Source: Euptelea pleiosperma (taxonomy: Eukaryota > Streptophyta > Magnoliopsida > Ranunculales > Eupteleaceae). From it: 64,000 nucleotides of DNA. Location: contig CM068546.1 of NCBI GenBank assembly GCA_035048495.1, positions 10,218,435-10,282,434 on the forward strand, in the 5' to 3' direction. This document shows positions 1 through 11,340 of this stretch, piece after piece. Below the pieces are notes generated by a model. The model was not told where the DNA came from and searched no databases. It was given only the letters and a program-made list of their open reading frames with translations. The position numbers were made by a program, and so were the translations under genes. Position 1 is the first letter of the stretch. Each line of letters begins with the position of its first letter.

Positions 1-408
1 AACACCTATAAGATAGTGACATCTAGATAAATTTTTGGGATATATACCTTCTCTTGTTGCAGGTAGGGCATGTAAAGAATATTTTCATATTCAATTTGGT
101 AAAGATTCCTGTTTGACATAAAAACATTCTTGTAACCGTTCCTACCAGCACCAATTTAATGTGAAGATGTCGTGGTACGCATACTTCGCCGACTACGAGA
201 AGACTAGAAGACATAAACAGCAAGAATCAGACGGTTGACGATAGGAGTCATCTGAGTAACTGCCCATTTGTCGATTATAGATCGTGTACGCTCGATTAAG
301 AAGGTAAGTGACTTAGTGGCCAAAGAAATAGGTTTAAAATGAATAAATATAATGGTCAAACCTAGTCATTGGATAGACCCGAGTCTTAGTCAAAGATATT
401 GACCTATG

Positions 409-712
409 GGAGAGTCCAATCGATTGGAGGACTAAATCGATTAGAAGCTACGATGCAGAACTTGATAAATGCCCAATCGATTGGAGACCTCTGTAAAATC
501 AATTGGAGGCTACGAGGTAGAACATGATCAAAGCCCAATCAATTGGACACATCTGTAAAATCGATTAGAGTCTACGAGACAGAACATGATCACAGCCCAA
601 TCGATTGGAGACCTCTGTAAAATTGATTGGAGCCTTCGGGAGAAACTTTTTTGAGGCCAATCGATTGGACACTAAACCCAATCGATTGGACCCAGAGTAC
701 AATCGATTGGAC
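409..712 (+). repeat. AATCGATT palindrome array in LTR U3
   Basis: Eight exact AATCGATT words, usually within CCAATCGATTGG, plus three one-mismatch variants lie in about 300 bp. Most sit in a degenerate 62-bp tandem unit (starts near 411, 471, 533 and 595) that carries two words per unit. After 655 the spacing changes to about 20 bp. The array lies directly upstream of the LTR TATA box, where a U3 enhancer would be. Confidence 0.85.
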
Positions 713-794
713 TTAGCACAATTTGAGTCTTTCTCAGATCCAAAATTCTATGTTCCACTCTCCCACGTTCTACAAGACTAAGGGTCACGAATTC

Positions 795-801
795 TATAAA
801 T
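795..801 (+). promoter_or_regulatory. TATA box of solo LTR copy 1
   Basis: TATAAAT lies about 85 bp downstream of the last AATCGATT word. The second LTR copy has TATAAAT at the equivalent place (21460-21466, minus). Conservation between the copies supports a real U3 core promoter. Confidence 0.6.
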
Positions 802-1639
802 ACAGCCATTCTATACCTTCTCTAAACACACACAGAGTGACACAATATTTCAAGAGAGAGAAGAAAATGTTTATTTATTAGAGTGTCAATTCGAAGAGCA
901 AGAAGCTTATTTCTCATTTACATCTTGTAAGCTTGTTCATCTTCTTGATCAAAGCCAAGTGCATGATACTTTACTCAGCTTAGGTCTCCCACATAGATAT
1001 TCGACCTAGTAACCCGAATGTACCAGTGTGACTCAACACCTTTGAGCAACCTAGGGTTCAAGGTGTACTAAATCCTTCACCTTTGGCAAAGGCGATAGTA
1101 TTGAAAATTAAGATCGGAGCAACTAATCGACGGTAGGTTTGAGGTGTACCAAACTGAACAAGTGGACAAGGCTTCTTCGCTGGAAGGGCGCGCGTAGATT
1201 CGTAGCGTTGATTCAGAGGACGTGGACACATCGGTAGTAGGCCTTGGCTAAGGTTGGAAGTTGTATTTGCAACGGTGTTGCGTAGGTAACTTTTGTTTCG
1301 CTTAACTTTTAGTTAATGATAATTTCCGTCTAGACGTGGTCCCGCGATTTTTCCTTGGCCAAGGTTTCCACATAAAAATCTCGTCTTATGCGATTGTTTG
1401 TTTGTATTCCGCTATCTATCTTGATTAGACCAAACGACGAAAAGAATATACCACGGAGGTATATATTCGATTTAAGTCAGTTGTGATAATCTTTGATCAA
1501 ACAACTAAGCCATGCGATTTTGTTCCCTACCATAGACCAGTAAAACTGTGTAGGTATAATTAATTTTAAATACCTAATCAACCCTCCCTTCTAGGTATAT
1601 TGGATTAAAGAGAACGGACCGGTTGTTACTTCAGGGCAG

Positions 1640-2120
1640 GAAATGAGTCGGATCCGAGATATATCTAGGTAGATCCGAATCCCATTTTGAATAGCGTAAT
1701 CTAGATCCAACTCGAATTAATGACCCATAATCCATATCTGAACTATGATTTGAATCTGACCCACATGTAGAATATAGGTTGGATATACTACAAGCTCCAA
1801 ATCCAGAATCCGACCTAATCGTCGTATTCCAAACTCTAAAATTCCGATACGATCCACATCCGAATTGGAACGGCCGTAATAACGAATTGTAACGCTCTCG
1901 GGCAAAAATAGAAAATAAAGGGAAAAATGACGAAAAATAACGGAAATAACGGCCATTTTTTTCACAAAGTTATAACGGAACATAATGGCCGTTATAACAA
2001 AGATAACAGCCATTATTTTCTGGGCGTTTTAACGGTATATAACGTAACGGGGGAGGTCCGAATCCATTATAACGGACTTTAATATTCATTATAACGGCCA
2101 TTTTTAAACCATGGTTTACA
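1640..2120. repeat. Remnants of two word-tiled elements
   Basis: 1640-1860 is tiled with GATCCGAAT-like words. 1866-2117 is tiled with TTATAACGG/CCGTTATAA words and ends in a TTTTTAAACCATGG terminus like those of the 9-bp-TSD elements elsewhere in the window. Left boundaries and target duplications are not clear here. Confidence 0.5.
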
Positions 2121-2140
2121 AAAGGGAGCGCATATTTAGA

Positions 2141-2300
2141 CACCCCATTTCCTATTAGACTCCTGGTCGATCGGCAAATACCCCAAAAAGAGAGATCTCT
2201 CTCTCTAACTTGGCTAATCGCACACCCCATTTCCTATCGGACTCCTGGTCGGGGCATATCCTAAAAAGAGAGATCTCTCTCTAAAACTTGGCAAACCGTC
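2141..2300. repeat. Two-copy tandem duplication, 82-bp period
   Basis: The unit begins CACCCCATTTCCTAT and ends in GAGAGATCTCTCTCT. It occurs at 2141 and 2223 with several substitutions and small indels. No function is visible. Confidence 0.7.
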
Positions 2301-2315
2301 GATGGTCACTGATCA

Positions 2316-2835
2316 GTGATGGATGATTGCCCAATCCCTAGGTGGACCTACAAACCAAAATCAACCTGAATAGTGATTTCTAAGCGTTGGATTGGAGCCA
2401 TTTTCATGGATAGCTCGACACCGTTTGATACTAAATTTAGAATTCAACAGTGTCAAGCAGGACAATGTTTATAACATATTTTTCTTCTTATTATTATTAT
2501 TTGAACCATGATTTAAAAAACGACCATTATGGATGTTTGTCCAGATCTAGGTGGACCTATATACCAAATATCAGTCTGATTAGTGATTTCAAACCTTTGG
2601 ATCTGAATACCGCAATAATGCTTGAAATCTATGGTTAAAAAACAACCCATGAAAACAACTCCAATCAAATCCTTAAAAACCACTAATCAGGCTGATATTT
2701 TGCATACAGGTCCACCTATGGATGGACCAAACATCAATATACAATCAGTAATCTCAATGAGTGTGCCATGTCTATCAGTAATCTCTATGAGTGTGCCATG
2801 TGTAAGGTGCATGTGCATCGCATGTGGTGTTCCCG
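2316..2835. mobile_element. Foldback MITE, CACGTG family, diverged copies
   Basis: 2316-2420 resembles one arm of the family seen complete at 3515-3937. 2525-2835 is a fuller but diverged copy with opposed arms around a short centre. Within its right arm a 30-bp segment is tandemly duplicated (2744-2773 and 2774-2803). The G-box has decayed to CCATGT. The right end, GTAAGGTGCATGTGCATCGCA, is shared with copies ending near 10676 and 26822, which marks a subfamily. Confidence 0.6.
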
Positions 2836-3029
2836 GTAACATCGAAAAGTTGAGACTGCTAGAATAGATTGAAATATATAGCAACGATGACTTCCAAATA
2901 CAAGAATCGCCATCAGATAACCAAAAATGTATTTACTGATAAGTCATCACCCATCAGGACCATCTGATCTTGAACGAGATGATGTTAGGATGAGCCCAAA
3001 AAGAAGCTTTGTGGGCTATAACCTTGATC

Positions 3030-3480
3030 AGTGGTTGAACCCAAGGTTTAAAAGGCAAAACTGGAAAATAACGGCACCATAATTCAAATTTTAAATTTCA
3101 ATAAAAAATAATGGAATATAACAGAATTCAAGTTTCATGATGTTTTGACAAAGAATGTGAATCACGTCGCGCTATCTACCTTTCTAATTTTGGTTACATC
3201 TCTCCGCCGACACAACATGCAGCTTCGACATAACGAATGTTATTAACTCCTAGAAATCGCCAATATGTAATTAACGAATTAAACTACTTTTCATCTTTCT
3301 TTCAAACGCAAAAATAACCACTTAGCAAGATCACGTGGCATATGTTGGGCCCACCTACACACCAAAAATTGGCTTTGAATCTGAATCGTCCGCCTTGCAA
3401 GATCACCTAATCAATCAAAAATCCAAGCCGTTAGATCACTTCCTTGATTGCCCATAACTCCAAAATCAGAATTATTGAAT
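3030..3480. repeat. Dispersed repeat R2, fragment
   Basis: About 3150-3480 matches parts of the segments at 14352-14935 (opposite strand), 32040-32300 and 32820-32960. The shared text includes CTACCTTTCTAATTTTGG and CCGTTAGATCACTTCCTTG. Just before it, 3040-3130 holds a fragment with AAGGTTTAAAA and AATAACGG words. No coding capacity is seen. The R2 class is unknown to me. Confidence 0.5.
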
Positions 3481-3514
3481 AATATAAACAATTTGATGTG
3501 TGGACATCTTTTTA

Positions 3515-3937
3515 GCTATTTTAAAAAGGGGTCGGGCTCCAATTACCCCCCTAAAATGACAGGCTCCGGTTACAGGACACAATATGAGCCACGTGCCACT
3601 CTTAGAGGACTCTGACCGTATGGATGTTTGGCCAATCCCTAGGTGGAGATACAAACCAAAAATCGGCCTTATTAGTGATTTCTAGGCGTTGGATCTTTGT
3701 ACCTCAAATACTGCTCAAATTCCCACAGCTGAGATCAACCCATGAAAATAAGTCCAATCCAACGCCAATAAATCACTAATCAGGCTGATTTTTGGTTTGT
3801 AGGTCCACTTAGGGATTGGTCAAACATCCATATGGTCAGAGTCCTCTAAGAGTATGCCACGTGGCTCATATTGTGTCTTGTAACCAGAGCCTGTCATTTT
3901 AGGGCAGTTACTGGAGCCTAAGCCTTTAAAAAATAGC
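3515..3937. mobile_element. Foldback MITE, CACGTG family, complete copy
   Basis: Two arms of about 200 bp are inverted copies. The left arm reads AGCTATTTTAAAAAGG, then ACACAATATGAGCCACGTG; the right arm reads CCACGTGGCTCATATTGTGT, then CCTTTAAAAAATAGCA. Each arm carries CACGTG about 75-85 bp from its end. There is no coding capacity. Similar arms occur in about a dozen copies across the window. Confidence 0.8.
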
Positions 3938-4039
3938 AGACATTAATTTTAACGGTATAAAATTAAATTGGAAATAATGTAACTGGTCAGAGCGTTATCA
4001 TTACAACAGATGTTATTTTCGTTATAACCACCATTTTTT

Positions 4040-4395
4040 GATAAATCCAAGAAGAAATATTAATAGGAGATCGAGAAGATCACAAAACAAGAACAATGAA
4101 AGGCCGAAGCCGACGCTAAAACAAAGCCAAAGAACCAATACATCACTATTACCTCTCCAAAATTGTTTCCAAGCTAAATACCAAATCCCCAAAAAAAAGT
4201 GCCTCTCAATTCCGGGTAAATACTATCCCAATTGTAAAGGAGAGCCTTGATGCTTAAGATCACTTCCTCCATGGAGCGTTCTTGCTCCTAAAGACTCCTA
4301 TTCATTTCTAACCAAATTCTCCACAAGATGATCCACCTAGGTGATGCAGCAATCTTGGGCCAACTTCCCAATAACACCCCAATAGAATCTGGAAA
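4040..4395 (-). mobile_element. LINE (L1-type) 3' fragment
   Basis: The minus strand gives broken frames with the residues IILWRIWLEMNRSL and SMEEVILSIKALLYNW. This resembles the tail of the zf-RVT region of plant L1 elements (WxxWxERNxR, followed by a short conserved C-terminus). Several stops are present and no reverse-transcriptase core remains here. Confidence 0.5.
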
Positions 4396-6300
4396 GACCA
4401 AGGATGTAATTCACGTCGCACTATCTACCTTTCTAATTTTGGTTACATCTTTTTCATATTTCCGACGACACAGCATGCAGCTTCCATTTAACTCCTAGAG
4501 AAGCTTTGGTTGGTGGACTTTAAAGTCCCAACTAGAAGGTTGAATATTGTCTATTGGAAGAAGCCAAGCTCTAAATGTGGATGGGGCTTCTTCCAATTAT
4601 AGTCTTGCAAGTGGTGTTTGGGTTCTTGAGTTCTGTTACTTTCACTTTTTCTTAGTTGATCCATGATTGGATTTGCTATTTGGTCATTCACTTGTTTGCT
4701 AACTATTTGTCTTTATTTTAATTGAGACTTAGCTTATGAGTTTCATTATCTTATTTAGCTCAGAACTATCATTCGTGAAGTTAAATAGTTAAAAATATGT
4801 GCCATCAATTTTAATTTTTTTTTATTTTCATTTCAATGCTTGTTTCAATTTTTTAAAAATTTATTATGATTTTTATGGGATTTTCAGAGTATTTTTTATA
4901 GATAAAAAATTAGGACTTACACCTCGCGCTTTTAAAACAGTATGTATATATGCACTAAAGTATAAATAACATTAATGCTGTGTACGCTCACAATATATTA
5001 CCCTAATTTTCTCCCATTTTCTCTTTCTCTATCCTCCTTCCTCTTTCTTCTTCCTCCATTTCTTAAGAAAGTAAGCAAGTAGACATTGATAATATTCACA
5101 AAAAACACTATGATTTACTAGAATAATGTTATGTTAATACAAAGGTGTTCTAGCTTTTGTAACTTCATTTAACAAAGATGATCATCCTGGGTAATTTATC
5201 AAGAAAAAAATCCAGTTTCAAATTTATTCAAAAATTCAGTTAAGCTTTTGCTTTAGTTGAAAATCATACTGCTCAAAGTGGTATCCATTAAAGATACAAC
5301 ACAAAGCATTGAATCTCAAATGGGACACTAATCACAATTCTTTTCCACTTATTCAGTGGTACATCATTGGAACTGTAGCCAAGAAAAACATGCCCTCCAT
5401 TTGGCCTAACAGATGAATGACTTAGCTAGGCTTCACAAGCAATGTTTGACAATTCTAAATTACTGCACAACACTATGTTATACTAAGAACCTGCTAAAAA
5501 GCTCAGGATTCTTAGGAAGAAAGAATCATATTGAGCCAGCAAAGATTGGTACATCTTGAAAAGGCTAAACTGGTACAATGCTTCACCCTTCTAGTCTTTC
5601 TTTCAATAGTAAACATGGTAATACAGTGGCATTCATCCCAATCCCATTTGTCTTGTATGGGGCCTGTCTGCTGATCAATGAACTTCCGCACTCATCCATC
5701 GAAGGGTGGATCAGTTTATAGTCTCTACCCAACCCAAGTCTGCAACTCCAAAGCCATTCTTGGACAAACCTCAAGGGCTAAGCAAATAGAAGGTGACCAG
5801 CCCTAAACTTCGGGTGACCAAGCAAATAGAAGGTGTTTATCCTATAATTGGGAACTGAGTTGACTAGCCCTAAACTTCGGGTGACCAAGACAATATATTC
5901 TATCCCACTATCTTACAGCATTGTCAAAGGAATTCGGACCAAGAAAGCTCTGAACCAATATATGAGCCCATAAAAGGTACATAGTCTACCTTATTATTGG
6001 GAACTAAGTTAGCTAGCCTTGAACTTGGGATGAAGTAGCCAACATACTGTGTCCCAAAATCTTGCAACATTGTCAAGTAACTAAAACCACAAAATCATGA
6101 ATTTACATATGAGTCCATTCTTACACAAACTCCTCAATATCTTGGCAACACATTGTTATTAATTTATTATATCCCCTGTTTCTCTTTTTAGCATTTCTGT
6201 AGACGTTACTATGGTTGTGATGATTTGAGTGCCTTTGTCTCTAAAGTCAATACATTTTTTGGTTTTTCACTTCCAAATCAACCAATATTTAAATAATCTT
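4396..6300. other. No gene seen; R2 piece and local duplications
   Basis: 4396-4505 is another R2 piece. 4510-5580 is AT-rich without a recognisable frame. 5766-6080 has imperfect local repeats (CAAATAGAAGGTG and AGCCCTAAACTTCGGGTGACCAA, each repeated). If the LEUNIG-like gene once continued leftward, this could be its intron 6, but no WD40 exon is visible. Confidence 0.4.
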
Positions 6301-6309
6301 TTTTGATTA

Positions 6310-6545
6310 CTTGTTTTTTGATCGGTAAAAGGAAATATATTAAAGGACGGCTGAGGAAGCCCAAAAACTATACAGCCAAAAACACAAAAAGAAAAGACCA
6401 ACAGAGACTACAACCAAACCCCGGAGCCCGACCAATAGAACACAACTAAGAAATCAAATGATCCCACTGGAACACAAAATCATCAAATATGAGATGCTTC
6501 GGCTCGGAAATGGCGGAACCCCAAAAATAAAGAGAGGCTTTAATG
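6310..6545 (-). mobile_element. LINE 3' end fragment
   Basis: On the minus strand this is the typical 3' tail of a plant L1 element: a frame ending in residues like WSFLFLCFWLYSFWASSAVL, then TAATATATTTCCTTTTACCGATC and an A-rich end. The 5' side is truncated. A 20-bp direct repeat, AAATAAAGAGAGGCTTTAAT, lies at about 6525 and 6554. Confidence 0.6.
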
Positions 6546-6776
6546 TTCATCACAAATAAAGAGAGGCTTTAATCCTTTTAGATTACTTTTTACACTAATC
6601 CCACTAAGGGATGAAGACCAATATAAATCGTGTTTAGCTCCTTTCAGTCAACTGAGAGGATCATTTTCCTATTCTTTTTCTAAATAAATAAGATCAAGCC
6701 ATATACAACTCATAATTAACAACCCATACACAGCATAATTTTCTTATTCATGTTATGGAAGGCCAAATAATCTTAC

Positions 6777-7918
6777 CTGCACTGCCTAGTCCAGGTTTTG
6801 AATGCGTGATCCGTAACTTGATGAAGGATCCATAGGCAATGATCTTTGAGTTACAGCCAAGCCACCCGTGACGTCCTACAATTCCGTAAGAATATATAAC
6901 TCAAGTACTGAAAAAGATGCACAAAGAAAAAATAGAAGGCAAAGAAACAAAATAGCAAAACAGAAGAACATATAGTCCAAGTGGTTACAGTGGTCTGTTG
7001 AGTTCGTGCTTGAATTTGCTGCAATGCTGACAAGCTTCCTGGATTAGCTTGGACCAACTGGCTGTGTCAGCAAGAAGAGCAAGAGAAATGAAGAACTTAC
7101 TCCCACCCAGAGAAAACAAAGAAAATGAAAACTTAAGGACACCAAAAGAAATAAGACATATGGGCAAAGAGAATACCCAGGATGATTGGTTACTGATTTC
7201 AAAAGGGATATGCTACTAGCATCAATAAGTTGCGGGGATGTCTCTAAATCCATTGCGTGTGAATGATTCATGCCTTCTTCATACATTTTTGCTGCCAAAA
7301 CATTGGCACTAGACTGCCCCAGCATCCCATCAGAGTTTATAGCATTTATGGGACCACCAATGGAAAGATGATTAGCATCCCTCGGTTGCAATAGAGTGTG
7401 TCGTTGCTGCATGAGTTGCAATTGCTGCATTTGCAGCTGTTGTTGCTGCTCCCTTGCCTTGACTTGTTGTACCTGTTGATCATAGAGAAATTATAGACTA
7501 GTTCAGTTATCCACTCTACCAACTAAAATACATAAGCAACCACCTCATAGAAGAGAACCTGGAAAACTGTTACGTCTATACAGTATACAGAGACCTCAAT
7601 ATAGGCAGCAGCAACGTCAGAATGTTTCTCATTTGTCCTCGTGATGAAGAGGTCCCAAAAGACAGACCACCATTCGAAGAGATGACCTCCAGGTCCAGGA
7701 GCACCGATTGCTGCATATTAAAGCCTCACCATTATATGATCCAATTCAATCATAATAATAAATAACTAAATATGTACCATAAATTAAAGATTCTTAATCA
7801 TCAACAAACGTTATTACCTACTGGATCTGCAGCGACATTTCTTTCGGTCATGAAGGCCTCTGCCGAAGCATGCAAATTTCTTTTCACCAAATAATCATAA
7901 ATATAACTATCAAGCCTG

Positions 7919-7978
<60 letters not shown>

Positions 7979-8078
7979 CCATCAGAAGAATTCCATGAAT
8001 GCAATCAATTTAACAGAAAAACCTTCGTAACATTGCATATACATACATCTTATCTGTTTCCAAGTTACTCTGTGCCAT
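6777..8078 (-). CDS. LUH: LEUNIG/LEUNIG_HOMOLOG-like co-repressor, 5' part, exon 6 disrupted
   Basis: Six exons on the minus strand have GT-AG borders: 8078-8047, 7915-7818, 7710-7595, 7472-7177, 7061-6989 and 6875-6777. Seen: start [11 protein letters not shown], then the LisH/LUFS segment ([41 protein letters not shown]), then a Gln-rich stretch, then [14 protein letters not shown]. Known: LUG/LUH proteins bind SEUSS through the LUFS domain and repress transcription with a C-terminal WD40 domain. In exon 6 the frame reads [16 protein letters not shown] and then TAG; the expected continuation (PGLGSAG) follows in another frame, which suggests a small deletion. No WD40 exon is found down to position 1. 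A 5'UTR exon (about 8450-8367, donor GTATGT) and a second leader acceptor near 8093 are visible. I infer a truncated or decaying paralogue, though the remaining exons could lie beyond the left edge. Confidence 0.75.
7924..7977 (+). repeat. (GA)n microsatellite in LEUNIG-like intron 1
   Basis: About 26 GA units. On the gene strand this is a (TC)n run that leads straight into TTTCTTCAG, the 3' splice site of exon 2. It therefore forms the polypyrimidine tract. Confidence 0.9.
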
Positions 8079-8599
8079 CTTTGAGTTTCAACTCTGATAA
8101 AAAAAAATGTTGGCAATTCACTTCTGGAATCCAATCAACTGCAATTCAAACGAGAAGATTGAACAGAAACCTCGCAGAAATTCCGTAAACAAATGATCAA
8201 ATCGAACTGCTTCAGAGAAACTAGCCTTTAGTTTTACCAACGAAATGGAACATCGCCTAAATTACAAACCCAAGCTTCTATTGCAAACTCGATATCCATA
8301 TCTTAAACCCTAATTCAAAAAGACAGAACGATAGTTCGTTCAAGAATCATGATCCGAATACATACCTTGGTATTTTTCGATGGCTCGAATTCTCTCAGAG
8401 CATCAGAGTTGTATTTTCTCGGGAAAAAAATTTAGGGTTTTCGATGAGAAGGAAGAGTAGATGACATAGTAAAGTTCGAAATTTAAAAGGGATGTTTGGG
8501 CGGCCTTCCCCCCAACCCACCCCATGCAGTGGTCGTCTTCTCCCCAAATGTAGGGCGTGGGTTAGGGAGTCTGTTGGAGGTGTTTTTTCCCTCCACTTA

Positions 8600-9121
8600 G
8601 GGCCTGTTTGGTAACGCACCGCGGCGGCGGGCAAATAAAATATTTAGCCGTGCAAATATTCGCCCGGCTGTGTTTGACAGCCACCCGCCCTTGGCGAATA
8701 TTTAGCCGGGACCACATATTTGCCCTCCGCAGCGGGAAAACATTTGATCCCCCCCCCCCCCCCCCCCGTGAAAATATTTTCACGCCGATTATGCCTTGGT
8801 GAGAAAATTTTATTTTCTCGCCGGAAAATCACTATTTTCAATAAAAATTAATTTTTTAATATATAAAAAAGATAAAAATGAATTTTTTTTTATTCTTTGA
8901 CATAATATGTGGTTCCCGCGCTGACCCAACCTATTTTTGACTTACTTTGATATGTGGGACCCACTCAAATTGAAAGAAAATGAAGTAAGTTGAAGTGAGC
9001 TAGCTCGTACACCTACCAAACATTGTTAAATATTGCTATGAGCAAATATTTAGCCAAGATAATATTCGCCTGGCTAAATATTCGCCGTTGGAACTCTTTT
9101 TCTCATGTACTAAACAGGCCC
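8600..9121. mobile_element. PIF/Harbinger-like (Tourist) MITE
   Basis: The ends are GGGCCTGTTTGGT and its complement ACTAAACAGGCCC, flanked by TTA on both sides (8597-8599 and 9122-9124), the 3-bp duplication typical of PIF/Harbinger. It is 522 bp and non-coding. A run of 19 C lies at 8749-8767. The interior repeats AATATTTAGCC / GGCTAAATATTCG words. Flanking sequence resembles an element-free copy near 24930. Confidence 0.85.
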
Positions 9122-9199
9122 TTATATTCTAGCGAAAAATCAACAATAGGTAGCCTGTTGGAGATGCTCCTAGGCGTTGCTTGATAGAATTCCAAATCA

Positions 9200-9462
9200 A
9201 CGGTATGGATATTTGGCTTGTACCTAGGTGGGCGTACTTACAAAAACTCAGCCTGATTAGTGATTTATAACCTTCATATCTAACTACCCTAAATAATTCT
9301 CAAAATCCACGGTAAAAAATAAACCATGGAAAAGACTCTAATCCAACAGATACAATTCCTAATCAGGCTGATTTTCGGTCCATTGCTATATCTAGAGATG
9401 GGCCAAACATCTATATGGTATGAGATCTATAAGAGTGTGCCACGTGTCTCATAATGTGAACC
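9200..9462. mobile_element. Foldback MITE, CACGTG family
   Basis: The left arm has GGTATGGATATTTGG, GATTAGTGATTT; the right arm has AATCAGGCTGATTTTCGG, GCCACGTGTCTCATAATGTG. It is diverged and only the right arm retains CACGTG. Confidence 0.65.
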
Positions 9463-9473
9463 ACATCAACATT

Positions 9474-9916
9474 TAGGGCTGGCAATGGATCGGGTTCGAG
9501 TAGGATTGGTACTGATTCGGTACCGATCCGATAAGAAATCTAATTGATCCGGACCCGATCGGATCAATAAAATTCAGTTCTGGGACCGATCCAATATGAT
9601 TAGATCGGTTCCGGGTCCGATCCGATCCGACCCCAGATATAGATAATATGTGTATATTTATATGCCCATTAGGCATATATTTAAATAATATATATTTAAA
9701 ATATATTTATGTAATTAAATATATATCTATATAATATATAATATATATAATATAGATATCGGGTCTCTATCGGATCGGGACAAGGTCGATCCGGTACCGA
9801 TCCGATCTGACATTTTGTGATCCTGTACACCGATCCGATAATGAAATTTAAAGTTCCGGACCGGTTTTTCGGATTGGATCGGATCTCGGGTTTGATCCAA
9901 TCCATTGCCAGCCCGA
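9474..9916. mobile_element. Word-tiled MITE, GGCTGGCAATGG ends, GATCCGATC words
   Basis: The ends are TAGGGCTGGCAATGGAT and ATCCATTGCCAGCCC in inverted orientation. CAACATT flanks both sides (9467-9473 and 9917-9923), fitting an 8-bp hAT-like target duplication with one mismatch. The interior is a mosaic of CCGATCC, GGATCGG and CGGTACCGATCC, with an AT-rich (TATA)n middle at 9640-9755. There is no coding frame. Confidence 0.7.
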
Positions 9917-10029
9917 CAACATTGCACCTACTCCTTGGTTCATTTAATCATGTTAAGTTCATTAAATGCGTATCTACCATGTTAATTAAATGCCCACTAA
10001 TTCCACCCTTAATTACTATCCATGCCATT

Positions 10030-10676
10030 CTGGAAATCAGCAGATTTTAAACTTTTGGATCTCTGTACCATGGTTTTAAAAACGGCCGTTTAAACGGTAA
10101 CGCCCCAAGCCCGTTTTTGTTAAAACTGTTTAAACACATTTTATCGTTTTTGAATAAAATGGCCGTTTTTTGTTTTAACGGCCATTAAAATCGTTTAAAC
10201 TCCGTTAAAATCGTTTAAACTTTAAACAACCGGAAAATTTTGATTTTTTTTTTGAAAAAAACGGCTGTTAAATCCATTTAATTCTGTTAAAATCCGTTAA
10301 ATTCCATTTTTTTTTTCAATTTTCATATTTCAAAATTTGAATTTCAGCACCATTTTTTCTATTTTTTTCTGTTAAAATCCATTTTTACCCCTGGCCGTTT
10401 CAATCCGTTTAAACAGTTTAAATGGTAACGCCCCCAGTCCGTTTAATCGTTAAAACGGCATCCTTTAAACCTTGCTATGTACTGTACCCAAAATAATGCT
10501 CAAAATCTACGATTAAAAATAAACCCATGAAAATGACTCCAATCGAATGCTTAGAAATCACTAATCAGGCTGATTTTTTGCATAGGCCCACTTAGGGATG
10601 GACCAAACATCCATACGGCCAGTGATCTATAAGAGTGCGCCATGTGTAAGGTGCATGTGCATCGCAGGTGGCATCC
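10030..10676. mobile_element. Foldback MITE, CACGTG family, split by a later insertion
   Basis: The family text TTTGGATCTCTGTACC at 10055-10069 resumes as CAAAATAATGCTCAAAATC at 10489. The gap is exactly the word-tiled element described next. The right end is of the GTGTAAGGTGCATGTGCATCGCA subfamily. Confidence 0.65.
10070..10479. mobile_element. Word-tiled MITE, CCGTTTAAACGG words
   Basis: The left end is ATGGTTTTAAAAACGGCCG. The right end, read inverted, is AAGGTTTAAAGGATGCCGTTTT. The interior is tiled with GTTTAAAC, CCGTTAAAA and GGTAACGCCCC in both directions. The flanks CTCTGTACC and TACTGTACC (7 of 9 identical) fit a 9-bp target duplication, and removing the insert restores the host MITE. 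It is a close relative of 26978-27346. Confidence 0.8.
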
Positions 10677-10685
10677 CCCTGTAAA

Positions 10686-11340
10686 TGCTCAATCTAATGT
10701 AAATTCAATTGTCATATTAATTATTGAATATTGTGTTCTTAGAACTTTTTTCAGAAACACTCTTGTGCTTAGCACGGGCACAGACACTAAAATTTTCCAT
10801 TACTGAGCTAAGTTTCCTCACATACCACGTGTCATTGCCACGTGGCCTAAATACTCATTCAAACGCCATTTCAATCATTAAAGGTTGTACACTTTTGACA
10901 CGTACCCGTAACGAATTATGTACTAAATTTTTAAAAATAGAAACTTTAAAAGAAAAAAAAAAAAAGTGTTGATAGGGTTGTCATGGTTACTTATTAAGTG
11001 TACATGCTATAGTAAATGAGATGTGGATAGCTTTAGTGACAAGAAATGGACCCACCCTCGAACAACTGATCTTGTGGCCCCCATCTATAGATCATGAAAG
11101 CAAATTCAATTACATGATTGGAATTCCTATCCACTCAGCAATGACACTCCTCCCCTTACAGATGGAAAGTAGTTTTTTTTTTTTTAGATGAACGGTTGAG
11201 ATTAATTCATTCCTCACATGTTGGCAATTTTCAGGAGTTAAATGGAAGTTGCATGTTGTGTTGGCAGAGATATGAAAAAGATGTAACCAAAATTAGAAAG
11301 GAACATAACGTGAATCACATTCTACATTTCCCACCATGTT
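10686..11340. repeat. Dispersed repeat R2, copy
   Basis: It matches 14352-14935 and 15100-15600 (shared text such as ACACTTTTGACACGTACCCG and TTCCATTACTGAGCTAAG). At 10763 it carries TGTGCTTAGCACGGGCACAG, matching the Helitron 3' hairpin at 16438. An A-rich run lies at 10950-10966. No coding frame is evident. Confidence 0.5.

Larger units (their letters stand above)
71..1633 (+). mobile_element. Solo LTR (family LTR-W), copy 1
   Basis: A single LTR of 1563 bp begins TGTAAAGAATA and ends in CA. It is flanked by a 5-bp target duplication, GGGCA, at 66-70 and 1634-1638. No primer-binding site, gag or pol follows, so I read it as a solo LTR left by LTR-LTR recombination. It matches the second copy at 20634-22101 (opposite strand) along its whole length, including both ends. 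Inside are an array of AATCGATT words at 409-712, a TATA box at 795-801, and a C-rich stretch near 1585 followed by the LTR end. The superfamily (Copia or Gypsy) cannot be fixed without an internal domain. Confidence 0.85.

Noticed and set aside
409..712. CRISPR-like array at the AATCGATT repeats
   Set aside because: Units are degenerate, lie in a plant LTR and lack unique spacers or cas genes.
8562..8841. Gly- or Pro-rich small open frames near 8.7 kb
   Set aside because: They translate the C19 run and tiled interior of a MITE.
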